Shown piece by piece: positions 1 through 10,878 of a stretch of 64,000 nucleotides of DNA (its first letter is position 1; every line of letters begins with the position of its first letter). Made by a program: the position numbers and the translations under genes. This stretch comes from Scatophagus argus (lineage: Eukaryota; Chordata; Actinopteri; Scatophagidae), in contig NC_058499.1 of the NCBI RefSeq assembly GCF_020382885.2, forward strand, positions 1,441,001 through 1,505,000, in the 5' to 3' direction. The notes under the pieces are model-generated. The model was not told where the DNA came from. It ran no database searches and saw only the letters and a program-made list of their open reading frames with translations.

Positions 1-699
1 GGTTTGCAGCTCTTCATGGGAAATCTGAAGCAGAAATGCGTCTTATTTCCGCCGCCCAGCAACGTGACCGCCAATGCTGGCTTCACCCCTGGTTACCATG
101 ACAGCGAAGGAGGAAGCAGCAATTTTGATTTCAACGCATACATGAAAAACTCTGGTATGAAAGTTATGTTTAGTGTTTGTATTTCACAGACACAAAGCTT
201 ATTGGTCAACCTCAGTGTTAAATTATGTATCAACCCCCCCCCCCAGATGTATGACATCAGAAAGCAGCTCACATGCTGACAACATCAGGTGGCGTCTCTT
301 AAGGCCTGTTTGATGAGGTCACTGTGCAAAACAACAAAACAGCAGGACTACCTAAGCCAAGCAGAAAATTTTGAAAAAGAGAGCAATGATGTCTAAAATT
401 TAGTTTAAAACATTCAGAATCTGACATTTAACATTCTCAGTAAAGTGTGAAGGTCACCTCGCCTGAACCTGTCGTGCCTTCATCGCCTCCTGCACTGGAG
501 TCCTGCTCAGAGAGAAATCACCTCGGTACTGTGGTTTCCTGTCAGAAAACTGGCTTCCATCAGCCCCCCTGAGGCCGGACCCACTTCCAGGGTGCTTGTC
601 AACATGCCAAACCAGTGCAGAACAGGAAATAACCGTGTTCCCAGGATATTTTAAACGTTATCAGAATATTCAACACAGACTACATTCAGACCTAACTGC

Positions 700-740
<41 letters not shown>

Positions 741-1748
741 CGCTCGTAGAAAATTTTTACTACATTCCTGGTCAACTTGATGCTCTGCTGTGTGGAAACA
801 GCTCTGACGCTGGGTACGTTCACATGACTGCCTCAAACACAGATATTATACAAATAATAATAACAGTGGTGACGACGATGATGATGATGATGATGATGAT
901 GAACTCTGATGATGCATTCAGGCGCTGTCCGGAGGGTTTCACCTGCATGAGGGGCGGGAGAAACCCATCCTACGGCTACACCAGCTACGACTCATTTGGT
1001 TGGTCTCTGCTGTCTCTGATCAGACTGTTGGCTTATGACTTCTGGGAAAACCTGATGATGTTGGTCAGTAACAAACTGGTCCCAGCACTCAGACTGGCTT
1101 CACTGGTTTCACTGTGTTCTCTGATGCCACCTGGAATTACTTTAAATAACATTCTGATGCCCCATTAGATCACTCAGGAGAAAGATGATGTCTGTCTCTC
1201 CCTCCTCATCCTCACTCCCTGTCTGTCTGTCTCTATCTGTGTCTCTCTCTCCCTCTCTCCTCACCTGTCTGTCTGCAGACGTTACGAGCAGCAGGTAAAT
1301 TCTACCTGGCCTTCTTCGTCCTGATCGTCTTCCCCGGCTCTTTCTTCCTCTCCAGCCTCATCCTGGTGGTGGCTGCCATGGTGTTTAGTGAACAGGAGGA
1401 GGTCAAGGCTGCCGAGGCCAGACAGAAAGAAGAAGAGTTCAGTCAGATTGTGGAGGCGCTGAAGAAGAGAGAGGAAGAGGAGGTGAGATCATTGCATCAT
1501 CTTCATTCTGATGTTTGGCAGCCTCGGACACAACGTGACTGTTAGTGTGTGTTTTACACCTTTTTAGGTGTAACAGGAAGTCTGTTCTGTTAAGAGACTT
1601 TGTCATTCTAACTGGTGGTTTCAAGTAAAGCTTTGAATGTCTGTGTGTTGTTATTACAGCCGGAATCCTGCAGGGCGGCGCTCTCAGAGAAACAAAACGG
1701 CGAAAGCAAGGAGAGCCATGAGCAAAAAGGTACTGCCAAGGAGGGTAT

Positions 1749-1797
<49 letters not shown>

Positions 1798-4700
1798 CAC
1801 ACACATCTTAATTTGTAACATTTCTGGTTAATACAAATTAATACTAAAAAAGTTGAAAAGTCATGAATCACTTCCTGTCTCTCATTCAGCATTTCTTTCA
1901 CCAGTCTCGCTAAGCGTGTTCCTGGACTTTGCTCTCCATGATCTCAACTCAGTCAGCTCTGTGTTTCAGAGTCTGGGGACCAGAAATCGTGTTCTCCATG
2001 TTGGCTGGCCTTCGCCGACCTCTTCCTGAAGTGGAACTGTTGCGGCTGCTGGCGGTGGCTCAAACAGTGGCTCCGCGCCTTAGTCATGAACCCGTTCTTT
2101 GACCTTGGGATTGTCATCTGCCTCATCACCAACATCATCTTCATGGCATTGGAGCATTACCCAATGACGGCTGAGTTCGAAGAGCACCTGGCTCTCGCTC
2201 ATCTGGTCAGTGTCAGCAAAAAGTAAACTCACAGACTGTTAATGTGATCAGTGTTCATGTTGGAATCCAAAAGCTGAAGGATGAATCAATAATATGTCTG
2301 AATGCTCAGTATCCTAACCCTGGCCTCTGACCTCTGACCTCCCACCTCCCTCAGGTATTCACAGCCATCTTCACAGCTGAGATGGTCATTAAAATTGTGG
2401 CACTGGACCCTTACAGCTACTTCCAGGCAAGACTTCCTGTTTTGCTACCAGCTCAGTGATGACAACTGACGGCTGATCGGTTCGTAACTTGTTCTTCCTT
2501 CTCTTCTGTTGCTGTGTTATGTGTTATGTGCAGGTGGGCTGGAACGTCTACGACAGCATCATCGTTGTCCTCAGTCTGCTGGAGCTGGCGTTTGGTGACG
2601 TGGCTGGCCTGTCTGTGTTTGTCAGTACATCTTTACCATCATGAATTGAGTTTACTATCCAACGCTGTCTACCTGCCTCCTCACCTGTCTGTCTCTTCAC
2701 CTGTTTGTCTCCTCACCTGTCTGCCTCCTCACCTGTCTGCCTCTTCACCTGTTTGTCTCCTCACCTGTCTGTCTCCTCACCTGTCTGCCTCCTCCCCTGT
2801 CTGTCTCCTCACCTGTCTGTCTCCTCACCTGTCTGTCTCCTCCCCTGTCTGTCTCTTTATATGTCTGCCTCCTTACCTGTTTATCTCCTCACCTGTCTGC
2901 CTCCTCACCTGTCTGTCTCTTTATATGTCTGCCTCCTCACCTGTCTGCCTCCTCACCTGTTTGTCTCCTCACCTGTCTGTCTCCTCACCTGTCTGCCTCC
3001 TCCCCTGTCTGTCTCCTCACCTGTCTGTCTCCTCACCTGTCTGCCTCCTCCCCTGTCTGTCTCTTTATATGTCTGCCTCCTCACCTGTTTATCTCCTCAC
3101 CTGTCTGCCTCCTCACCTGTTTATCTCCTCACCTGTCTGTCTCCTCACCATTCTGCCTCCTCCCCTGTCTGTCTCTTTATATGTCTGCCTCCTCCCCTGT
3201 CTGTCTCTTTATATGTCTGCCTCCTCCCCTGTCTGTCTCTTTATATGTCTGCCTCCTCCCCTGTCTGTCTCCTCACCTGTTTATCTCCTCACCTGTCTGC
3301 CTCCTCACCTGTTTATCTCCTCACCTGTCTGTCTCCTCACCATTCTGCCTCCTCCCCTGTCTGTCTCTTTATATGTCTGCCTCCTCACCTGTCTGCCTCC
3401 TCACCTGTTTATCTCCTCACCTGTCTGCCTCCTCACCTGTTTATCTCCTCACCTGTCTGTCTCCTCACCATTCTGCCTCCTCCCCTGTCTGTCTCTTTAT
3501 ATGTCTGCCTCCTCCCCTGTCTGTCTCTTTATATGTCTGCCTCCTCCCCTGTCTGTCTCTTTACATGTCTGCCTCCTCCCCTGTCTGTCTCCTCACCTGT
3601 CTTTCTCCTAAGCGGTCTGTTGTACAGATGCGAGTGTTCAGGCTGGCCAGGTGGTGGCCGGCATTCCACATGCTGCTGAAGACCGTCTGGACTTCGGTGC
3701 GAGCTCTGAGGAGCCCGACCATTCTGCTGCTCATGGGGGTCTTCACCTTCGCCGCGGTTGGCATGCAGCTGTTCCAGCAAGACTACGTGGACAACGTTTG
3801 TCGTATCGCGCTTGATTGTGAGCTTCCTCGCTGGCACATGCACGATTACTTCCACTCCTTCCTCATCATTGTCAGGTCCCTCCATGGACAGTGGATTGAG
3901 GTCTTGTGGGACTGTATGGAGGTCGCAGGTCAGACCAGGTGTTTGATCTTCTTCATGATGGTTGTGATCATCGGAAACCTGCTGGTGAGTCTCTGCAGGT
4001 AGAGACCTTGTGACCTGAGCCTGGTTACTAATCACTAATCCAGCACTGATGCAGGCCTTGAATATGTTCCTCACTTTGTTCTAGACTTTGTTTCAGGTAT
4101 TTAACCTGCTGCTGTTCTTGGATCAGTTCTTATGTTACATTATGATCTTGTTTCATGTCCCCACTCTGTTCCTAGTCTTGTTGCAGGTCCTGATTCTCTG
4201 CGTGGTTTTAGGTACTAAGCTGCTCTTGCTTCTGCTCTTCTTTCAGATCCTGAATCTGTTCCTGTCCTTCTTGCTGAGCTCGTTCAGCAGTGTTAATCTG
4301 GTGGCTCCTGAAGAAGAGGAGAAAAACAACCTGCACCTCGCCATAAGCCAGATCAAAAGAGCTGTTGGCTGGACCAAGAGGAGCCCCGTCAAGTCCGAGC
4401 ACACAGGTAGGGCGAGACCCGGAACTGAAGGCTTGATTTAATGACCACCCATCACTGAAGTTGTTCAGAGCTGATCGGCTTTTGTTTGTTGGTATCATTT
4501 TATTTTTATTATTTTTTGTAGTTAGTCTGTTTTAAGAGTTCGTGTTATTCATTTCTTGATATTTCTGGTTTGATTTTCAGCTCTGTTTTTTTTTATTTTT
4601 CGATGAAACCATTAAAAATGACTGCAAGCTGAAACTTTTTGATTTGAATACTGAATATTATACATTTGATTGTTAGAGGTCAGCAGTAAGGAGGACAACA

Positions 4701-5102
4701 GGAAGGAGTACCTGGCCTTGAACTTTGTGTCGTCAGAGCCGCCGGTGTCAGAGGTCAAAGCCCTCAGCGGAAACAAATATTACATCACTGAGTCCCCGCA
4801 GGCCCCCATCGCCATGCCCGAGCCCGAGATCGAATTCAAGACGTCTGATGATAAAGAAGAAAATAAAGACGTAAACCATATTCTGTTCTTTTGCAGCGTT
4901 TCTCCTCAAACCAAACCATAGTGTCTGGAACAGGACCAGGCCGACTCCTGCCTAAAGCACTCAGCTTCTTCATACTTAATGTTTCAGTCCTCACCACAAC
5001 TGACAGTACAGACAGTGCAAAGAGCAGCCAACAAATGAACCGCCAAAGGAGAAAATAAACAGTACATAAACACTTTCATATCACATTTCTCTAATGGAAG
5101 CT

Positions 5103-5149
<47 letters not shown>

Positions 5150-8100
5150 GTGGCGACTGTGTCCAGCTGATGACTGGTGTCCTCCTGTCATGTCCATTTT
5201 GCTGTTGATGACGTCACATCACCATTCCTGGTGAAATGTTTGTAAGGATGACGATGCTTATAAAACTTCTTTATTTGTGTAGAACAACGACGTGCAGAAG
5301 CATCCTGAAGTCCGGCAGAATGAAGGCAAAGGAGGTCATGAAGGCAACACGCCTGAGGACTGCTGCAGTGACGGTACGAGTCGCTCTGTAAAGACTCCGA
5401 AGGGCCGATCAGCGATCAATAACAGCTCTGATTACTCTGTCTGTTTCAGAATGTTACAGCTGCTGTCCGTTCCTGGACACGTCCCGGGGTGGAGGGAGGT
5501 CCTGGTCTCACTTCAGGAGAGCCTGTCTCTTAATCGTACAACACAGATACTTTGAGATCTTCATTGTGTTCATCATCCTGCTGAGCAGTGTGGCTATGGT
5601 AAACACAAACAGCATTTTATTCTTATCCTCACTGATGTTTCTGCATGTAGAGCTCACGCTGGCTTCTGGACCTCACACACCTGTGCAGGTGCTAACGGGT
5701 GTCTCTGTGTTAACAGATGTTTGAGGACGTTCACCTGCACACTCGTCCGCTCTTAAGGATGGTTGTGGAGACAGCAGATCAGGTGTTCACCTACCTGTTC
5801 CTGCTGGAGATGCTTCTCAAGTGGATCGCCTTCGGACTCAGGAAGTACTTCACCGATGCCTGGTGCTGGCTCGATTTCCTCGTCTTAGACGTAAGGACAC
5901 GATCAATAACAGTGATTAATGGTAATATATTGATGAACTGTGAACAGGCAGCAGCCTGCGTTTGTTTTACCTCGGAGGATCTGCCCTCTGATTGGGTGGA
6001 AGTTGTTGAGGTTTAACAATTTCACTTCGAGGTTAATGTGCAGATAACCATAGCAACTGGACTGATGCTCCAGTTAAAGCTTCATATTTATGAGATGGGA
6101 CTGAAGAGCTGACTCTCAGAGAGGAAGAGAAGAAGAGGGCTTAAACTTTGAACTGTTTAAACTTCTCGCTCACCTGAGACATGATGTCATCAGCAGCTGT
6201 GTTGTACCTTCCAGGTGTTTTTGGTGTGTCTGATAGCCAGCATGTTGGGATTCCCTGACCTGGGAGCCTTCGGTTCTCTCAGAGCTCTGGGTCCCCTGAG
6301 GGCCCTGTCTCGCTTCAAGGGCGCGAGGGTGAGACATGCACTTTAAACACAGACAGACACGCACACAGCAGACGAGCTTTGTGTCGTCACACGTCTCACT
6401 CTCTACCCGTCTGCGTGCAGCTGGTTGTGCAGGTTCTGGTCCGGACCGTCCCGTCCATGTGTAGCGCACTGCTGGTGACTCTGACCGTCTGGTTGCTCTT
6501 CGCCACTCTGGGTGTGAATCTGTTTGCCGGAAAGTTTTTCTACTGCTTCAATGAGACGTCAGAGGAATACTTCACAAATGACTTAGTGAACAACAAGAGC
6601 GACTGTTTCAGCCTGATAATGCAAAACTTCACTGAAGTCCGCTGGAAGAGCGTGAAGATCCACTACGACAACGTGGCGAATGGTTACCTGTCGCTGGTGC
6701 ACCTGGTCAGTGTGAGCAAGCACAAGCACACAGGAAGTGATTCAGTCTGAGCCAGAGACAATTAAAAGTGAACGAATGTTTAAAGGCTTTCACTTTACGC
6801 TGTTCAGCAGGTCCTGTAAAACCTTTCATATGTTGTAAAATATCATTAAAATTAAGTTTAGAACCTAAAACACTGAAACACTACAATTAAATCCAGTTTT
6901 ACCAGATGAGTTTTATGATTCAAATCAGAAGCAAACAGTAAATCAGCAGTCTGAGTCGTCTCAAATGTGAGACGAGTGTCCAGAGGCTGAATCACTTCCA
7001 TGATGGCTGACAGTTCAAACAAACTGAACGATTCCAAGTTTAAATTTAGTGTTTTTATCATGAGGTTCTGTGTTGTTTGTCTGTCAGTGGGCATCAGAGT
7101 GGATGGACATCGTGTATGCATCCGTGGACTCCAGAGAGGTCAGTACACCAACTGTTTACTGCTTTACTGGTCTTGATACTGGTTCTGGTTCTGGTTCTGG
7201 TTCAGTTAAAAAAAGTAAAATATTTCTGTCATAACAACAGGAAAAGTGACTGTAGTGTGTGTGTGCGTGTGTGTGTGTGTGTGTAGGTGGAGTCTCAGCC
7301 GGTCTATGAGTACAACGTGTACATGTACATGTACCTGGTCCTGTTCATGATCAGCTGCTTCTTCACCATGATCTTCTTCATCAGAATCCTCATCGACGAG
7401 CTGCAGAAAGACAAGATACGTTTCTGCACTCAGTGACACGCAGACATGCTGAGAGACAGACAGGTTGAGGGACGGGATAGGCCTTTGTACTCAGTGACAT
7501 GACAGACAGGCTGGGGGACAAGTCGTCAGTTCAGGAGTTCTGTTCTCAGAAAGTCTAAAACTTCAGTCAGTGATGAATGTTCTCATTGGATTTACTTAAT
7601 TGTCTTAATGTCTGTAGTTTGTGTTCACGTCTGTCTTTATTTTTGTCTTTACTTTGGAGGAAGACATCTTTTCATGACGGAGGAGCAGCAGAAATGTGCC
7701 AAGGCCATGAAGCTGTTCTGCATGAAACCCCAGGAACCTGTGCCCCGACCTCAGGTGGGTCCACTCACTTCCTGTCTCTCCGTGTCCAAACCACACAGTA
7801 AATACAAGCGAGGAGTTCAGATCAGAGTTCATATTGGATTTAAATGTGCTTTTGATGCTGTTTAACTGGTTTCAGTTGACGTGAATCTGATCTGAATTTA
7901 GAAGTGAAAATAAATTTAACTTAATTCCACACAGCATTAGTTCAGCTTTGTCTTTGTCTCTTTCTGTCCCTGTTTCTGAGGGTCAAAATAATTTAGGATT
8001 AAATTTACAAGCAAACTGAGGATGAGTTCAGAATAAACTCCATCCATCCATCTTCTATACCTGCTTATCCGTCACGGTTGAGGGGGGGCTGGAGCCTGTC

Positions 8101-10878
8101 CCAGCTGAGAGGCGAGAGGCGGGGTTCACCCTGGACACGCACCTCGGGTCAATGTAGAGCAGCCAGTTACCCTGATGTGCATGGTTTTTGGGATTGTGGG
8201 AGGAAGCCGGAGAACCCGGAGAAAACCCACACAGGTTCAGGGAGAACATGCAAACTCCACGCAGAAAGTCTCAGACTGGGACTCGATCCTGAAACCCTCT
8301 TGCTGTGAGGCGGCAGCGCAAACCGCTGTGCCGTGCTGCACTTCACCTCCTTCCACATTTCACTGTCTGTGTCCTCAGAATGGGTGCCAGGCTTGGCTCT
8401 ACGACCTGGTGACCAAGCCGTGTTTCGAAGTGTCCATGGTGGTGGTGATCTGCCTGAACATGGCGACTCTGATGGTGGAGACACCGGAGCAGAACATGGA
8501 GAAAGAAATCGTCCTCTACTGGCTGCACTTCCTCTTCATCACCATCTTCTTCATAGAGTTCATTCTGAAGATCATCGTGTTCAGACGGCACTACTTCAGC
8601 AGCGGCTGGAACATCCTCGACTTCGTGGTGGTCATTGTGAGCTTCGCAGGTGAGTGTTCACGTGGTGATGTCATCATCACGTCTGTGTACAACACTTTGA
8701 TCCACTTAGTTGACTTAATTCATTCCTCTCAGATCTGAAGAACAGATTATTAAATGTGACAGAGTGAGACCCGATTTTTTTTGATCACGCCCACGACGAA
8801 GATTCGACGTTCTATTAGACCGTTTCAGCCTCCACACCTTCATGTCTGCAGTTTGAAAAGCACAGTCACAGAAAAAGAAATCCACTCACTTCACTTTAAG
8901 AGATCACGTACAGTCGGTGTAAGACTTGAAGACATGAACATTCTGTCTTTCTTTCTGTCTTGTCCGTCCTTCAGGCTTGTTCATCTCTGACCTCTTGGAG
9001 AAGTACTTTGTATCGCCGGTTTTATTCACTATGTTCCGATTTGTTCGTATTTGTCGGATCCTCCATCTCATTCGCTGGATCAGGGGTGTCCGGAAGCTGC
9101 TGCTGGCCTTGGTAATGTCACTTCCTGCCCTCTTCAACATCTGCTTCCTCCTCCTCATCATCAAGGTCACCTTCTCCATCCTCGGCATGTTTAACTTTGC
9201 CTACGTGAAGAAGCAGTACGCGATTGACGACATGTACAACTTTGAGACGTTTTGGAGCAGCATGATCTGTTTGCTGTTTATCAGCAAGTCAGGAGGATGG
9301 AGTGGTTTGCTGCTTCCCATCATGAACACGCCTCCAGACTGCGACCCCTACACAGAGAACCCGGGAACGGCGGTCAGAGGGGACTGTGGCAGCCCGACGG
9401 CGGGCATCATCTTCTTCACCACCCACATCTTCCTGTCCTTCCTGTTGGCGGTCCACCTTTACATCGCTGTCATCCTGGAGACCTTCAACTCCGAGGCACT
9501 GAGTGACAAAGACCTGCAGAGGTTTTGTAAAACCTGGAGGAAGTTTGACCCCGACGGTTCGCAGTTCATACCGTACAGGTGAGTCTGACTCTCGCATGTG
9601 TAACCTTCTTCAAGTCAGAGAATAATGAAAAGTTTTGAAACAATGGGATGTTGTTAAAGCTTAGATTAGAGGAAAACAACATAACATGGCTGGTTGTGGG
9701 TCCACCCAGGGATCTCTGGGGGAAGGCAGACAGTTTAATAACAACATCAGACTGCTGAGTCTGATTTTACTGACACATAAAGCTTTTTTTCATTGGCGGA
9801 GCAATGAAACTAAAACTGAAATAAAACAGCTTCACTAGAAGTTAGCTTGGCTTTACAAGGCCCGTCAGCTCTAAATCCCTCTGCAGCTGGACACAAAGAC
9901 CCGTCCAAGATCTCTGCACGTAAACAGTTGAAGGTGCTGGTTGGTGTCCATGTTTGTTGTGGTACCAGTATCTGTGACCAAACCCGGTAACAACAGAGAG
10001 GGACCTGGTCCCTGGTCACAGGGTAGGACAGTCCCAGTCCTATGCTTTGTTATCACCGGACTCTGAAAAGCTCCCGTGGACTCGAGCATGACAGCTGACT
10101 GTTCTGTGCTCCACAGCAAGCTGTCAGATTTCTGCGACGCCCTCCAGGAACCTCTGAGGATTCCCAAACCGAACACCATCAAACTGATCCACATGGATCT
10201 GCCTCTGTTTCATGGAGACAAGATCCACTGTGTGGACGTCCTTCTCAAACTCGCCACACAGGTAACATTACCTGTTCACATATTCCTCTTCTTCTTCTTC
10301 TTCCTCTTGTTTTCATCATTATTGTTACACTCTGTATGTGTGCAGGTGTTGGAGGACTCACAAGAGATGGACTCCCTCAAAGCCAGAATGGAGGCAAAGT
10401 TGGCCAACTCGTCTAAGGTCTGCTTGATTTTGTTTTAGGTTTTGAGCTGATTATTATAACCGACAAACAGAATCTGTGCTGCAGACACTACTGAGGGTCC
10501 AACAAGTCATGATGTCCCACAGATGAACAGCAGTCACAGAGTTTATAGTTAAGACACAAACATTATCTGTCGGAAAGAATCAGCTCTCTGCAAAGCAAAC
10601 TAAACGGGAGCTTAAGTCAGTTACAGCACTGATATCATTATGGAAAAGACCAGTTTTATCATTTGCATTTGCGTTGTTACCTGCAGGTGTCGGATGAGCC
10701 AATCAGCAGCACTCTGCAGAGGAAACAGGAGGAGGCAGCGGCGACGGTGATCCAGAAAGCGTACAGGAAAGGCCTCCTGCAGCACGGAGATGCCAAGAAG
10801 CCAAAGACCGAGTCTGTGGATGGTGCTGTTTCAGGCTCACCCCACGTGGGGCTTCAGAATGAGTTTCTTCTCAGCTAA
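1..10878 (+). CDS. Voltage-gated sodium channel alpha subunit, divergent, 5' partial
   Basis: Pore-forming alpha subunit of the four-domain voltage-gated sodium channel family (plasma membrane). The window opens inside the domain I S5-P loop, so the N-terminus and DI S1-S5 lie upstream. Exons seen: 1-154, 750-813, 922-1063, 1279-1482, 1660-1729, 1970-2205, 2355-2426, 2534-2620, 3613-3984, 4247-4406, 4677-4870, 5283-5373, 5450-5598, 5717-5890, 6215-6328, 6421-6705, 7088-7138, 7287-7419, 7660-7754, 8379-8649, 8975-9578, 10117-10261, 10346-10417, 10687-10878. They sum to 4131 nt (1377 codons with the TAA), every junction in phase, so this is not an obvious pseudogene. Family marks are GNSSDAG and FWENL in DI, WDCMEV in [12 protein letters not shown]-like DAWCWLDFL in DIII, MTEEQ in the DIII-DIV linker, MSLPALFNI in DIV, and a C-terminal IQ motif. 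The cytoplasmic linkers are short. Pore, S4 and S6 residues that define Nav channels are altered (see findings). Orthology within the scn family was not settled, so no symbol is given. Confidence 0.93.
701..740. repeat. (GTCT)n microsatellite next to a splice acceptor
   Basis: About ten GTCT units form the pyrimidine-rich stretch just before the acceptor of the 750-813 sodium-channel exon. Confidence 0.95.
871..902. repeat. (GAT)n/(GAC)n microsatellite
   Basis: Trinucleotide run in a sodium-channel intron, 20 bases before the 922 acceptor. The polymethionine reading it produces is not coding. Confidence 0.9.
1752..1795. repeat. (CA)n microsatellite
   Basis: Perfect CA run of about 22 units in the intron after exon 1660-1729. 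Confidence 0.97.
2665..3609. repeat. CT-rich minisatellite filling the domain II S4 intron
   Basis: About 945 bp of imperfect 16-bp units (CCTCACCTGTCTGTCT and variants) plus a higher-order 32-bp form containing CTTTATATGTCTG. It fills the intron 2621-3612 and ends three bases before the acceptor, so the satellite itself supplies the polypyrimidine tract. Long open frames across it on both strands are products of the repeat, not genes. Confidence 0.95.
5105..5146. repeat. (AC)n microsatellite
   Basis: Perfect dinucleotide run in the sodium-channel intron 4871-5282. Confidence 0.97.
7255..7284. repeat. (GT)n microsatellite abutting an acceptor
   Basis: GT run ending in GTAG at the acceptor of exon 7287-7419. 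It replaces the usual pyrimidine tract. Confidence 0.9.
7660..7754 (+). other. Nav segment: DIII-DIV inactivation linker exon
   Basis: This exon encodes the inactivation-gate linker with LFMTEEQ in place of the family IFMTEEQ and ends at PVPRPQ. The preceding donor (7420, GTTTCT) leaves phase 1, so acceptor GGAG/GAAGAC at 7660 gives [12 protein letters not shown], near the expected length. An upstream acceptor at CTGTAG (exon from 7619) would also stay in frame and add an aromatic-rich insert. I consider that less likely. Confidence 0.75.
8040..8340. repeat. Abundant teleost interspersed repeat (about 300 bp)
   Basis: Starts with CCATCCATCCATCTTCTA and contains the blocks GGAGAAAACCCACACAGG, GGGAGAACATGCAAACTCCA and TTGCTGTGAGGCGGCAG. 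I recognise this combination as an element repeated many times in teleost genomes. It lies in the sodium-channel intron 7755-8378. I cannot assign it to a named class without a repeat library. Confidence 0.8.
8379..9578 (+). other. Nav segment: domain IV
   Basis: Exon 8379-8649 carries S1-S3 ([19 protein letters not shown]). Exon 8975-9578 carries S4 to S6 and the EF-hand-like start of the C-terminus. S4 reads [18 protein letters not shown], so R1 is Thr and R5 is His. The filter Ala is Gly (codon 9292-9294, in KSGGWSGLL), and the outer-ring Asp is Ser. The S6 Asn is His (codon 9454-9456, in [10 protein letters not shown]), while the drug-site Phe and Tyr positions are kept. Confidence 0.88.
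10117..10878 (+). other. Nav segment: C-terminal domain with IQ motif
   Basis: Exons 10117-10261, 10346-10417 and 10687-10878 match the Nav C-terminal domain ([24 protein letters not shown]) and a calmodulin-binding IQ motif ([14 protein letters not shown]). The tail ends about 40 residues after the IQ motif with NEFLLS and TAA, shorter than in Nav1.5, with no PPSY or PDZ-type end. Confidence 0.85.

Larger units (their letters stand above)
1..1482 (+). other. Nav segment: DI pore loop and S6
   Basis: Exons 1-154, 750-813, 922-1063 and 1279-1482 encode the DI extracellular turret, pore helix, filter and S6, then the charged start of the DI-DII linker. The filter aspartate is kept (codon 1037-1039, in YDFWENL). 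The aromatic Phe after it is the position linked to tetrodotoxin sensitivity in the family. In S6 the conserved Asn is Ser (codon 1354-1356, in FFLSSLIL). The turret is short compared with Nav1.4. Confidence 0.88.
1660..4406 (+). other. Nav segment: DI-DII linker and domain II
   Basis: Exon 1660-1729 and the start of 1970-2205 give a short DI-DII linker, far shorter than the roughly 290 residues of Nav1.5. S1-S2 lie in 1970-2205, S2-S3 in 2355-2426, S3-S4 in 2534-2620, and S4 to the pore and S6 in 3613-3984 and 4247-4406. The S4 exon acceptor is placed at TCCTAAG/CGG because that restores exact length alignment with family S4 ([13 protein letters not shown] against RSFRLLRVFKLAK). The filter Glu is Gln (codon CAG 3889-3891, in LHGQWIE). 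The S6 Asn is kept ([10 protein letters not shown]). Confidence 0.87.
4677..7419 (+). other. Nav segment: DII-DIII linker and domain III
   Basis: Exons 4677-4870, 5283-5373 and the start of 5450-5598 form the acidic DII-DIII linker (TPEDCCSDG is recognisable). S1 is in 5450-5598, S2-S3 in 5717-5890, S3-S4 in 6215-6328, S5 and turret in 6421-6705, the filter in 7088-7138 and S6 in 7287-7419. S4 reads [15 protein letters not shown] and lacks three basic residues relative to the usual [18 protein letters not shown]. The filter exon is one codon shorter than in family members, as I remember them, and has SEWMDI for KGWMDI. S6 has Ile for the conserved Asn and Arg for a Gly (codons 7371-7373 and 7383-7385). 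Confidence 0.86.

Noticed and set aside
2514-4002. Open frames of 270-365 codons rich in Cys, Leu, Ser, Pro
   Set aside because: They are translations of the CT-rich minisatellite. Only 3613-3984 in another frame is a real exon.
8175-8378. Upstream extension of the DIV open frame
   Set aside because: It runs into an interspersed repeat. The acceptor CCTCAG at 8378 gives the family start [14 protein letters not shown].
1-10878. Sodium-channel gene as a pseudogene
   Set aside because: All 24 exons join in phase with normal splice sites (one GC donor) and no stop across 1376 codons, so decay is not supported by this sequence.
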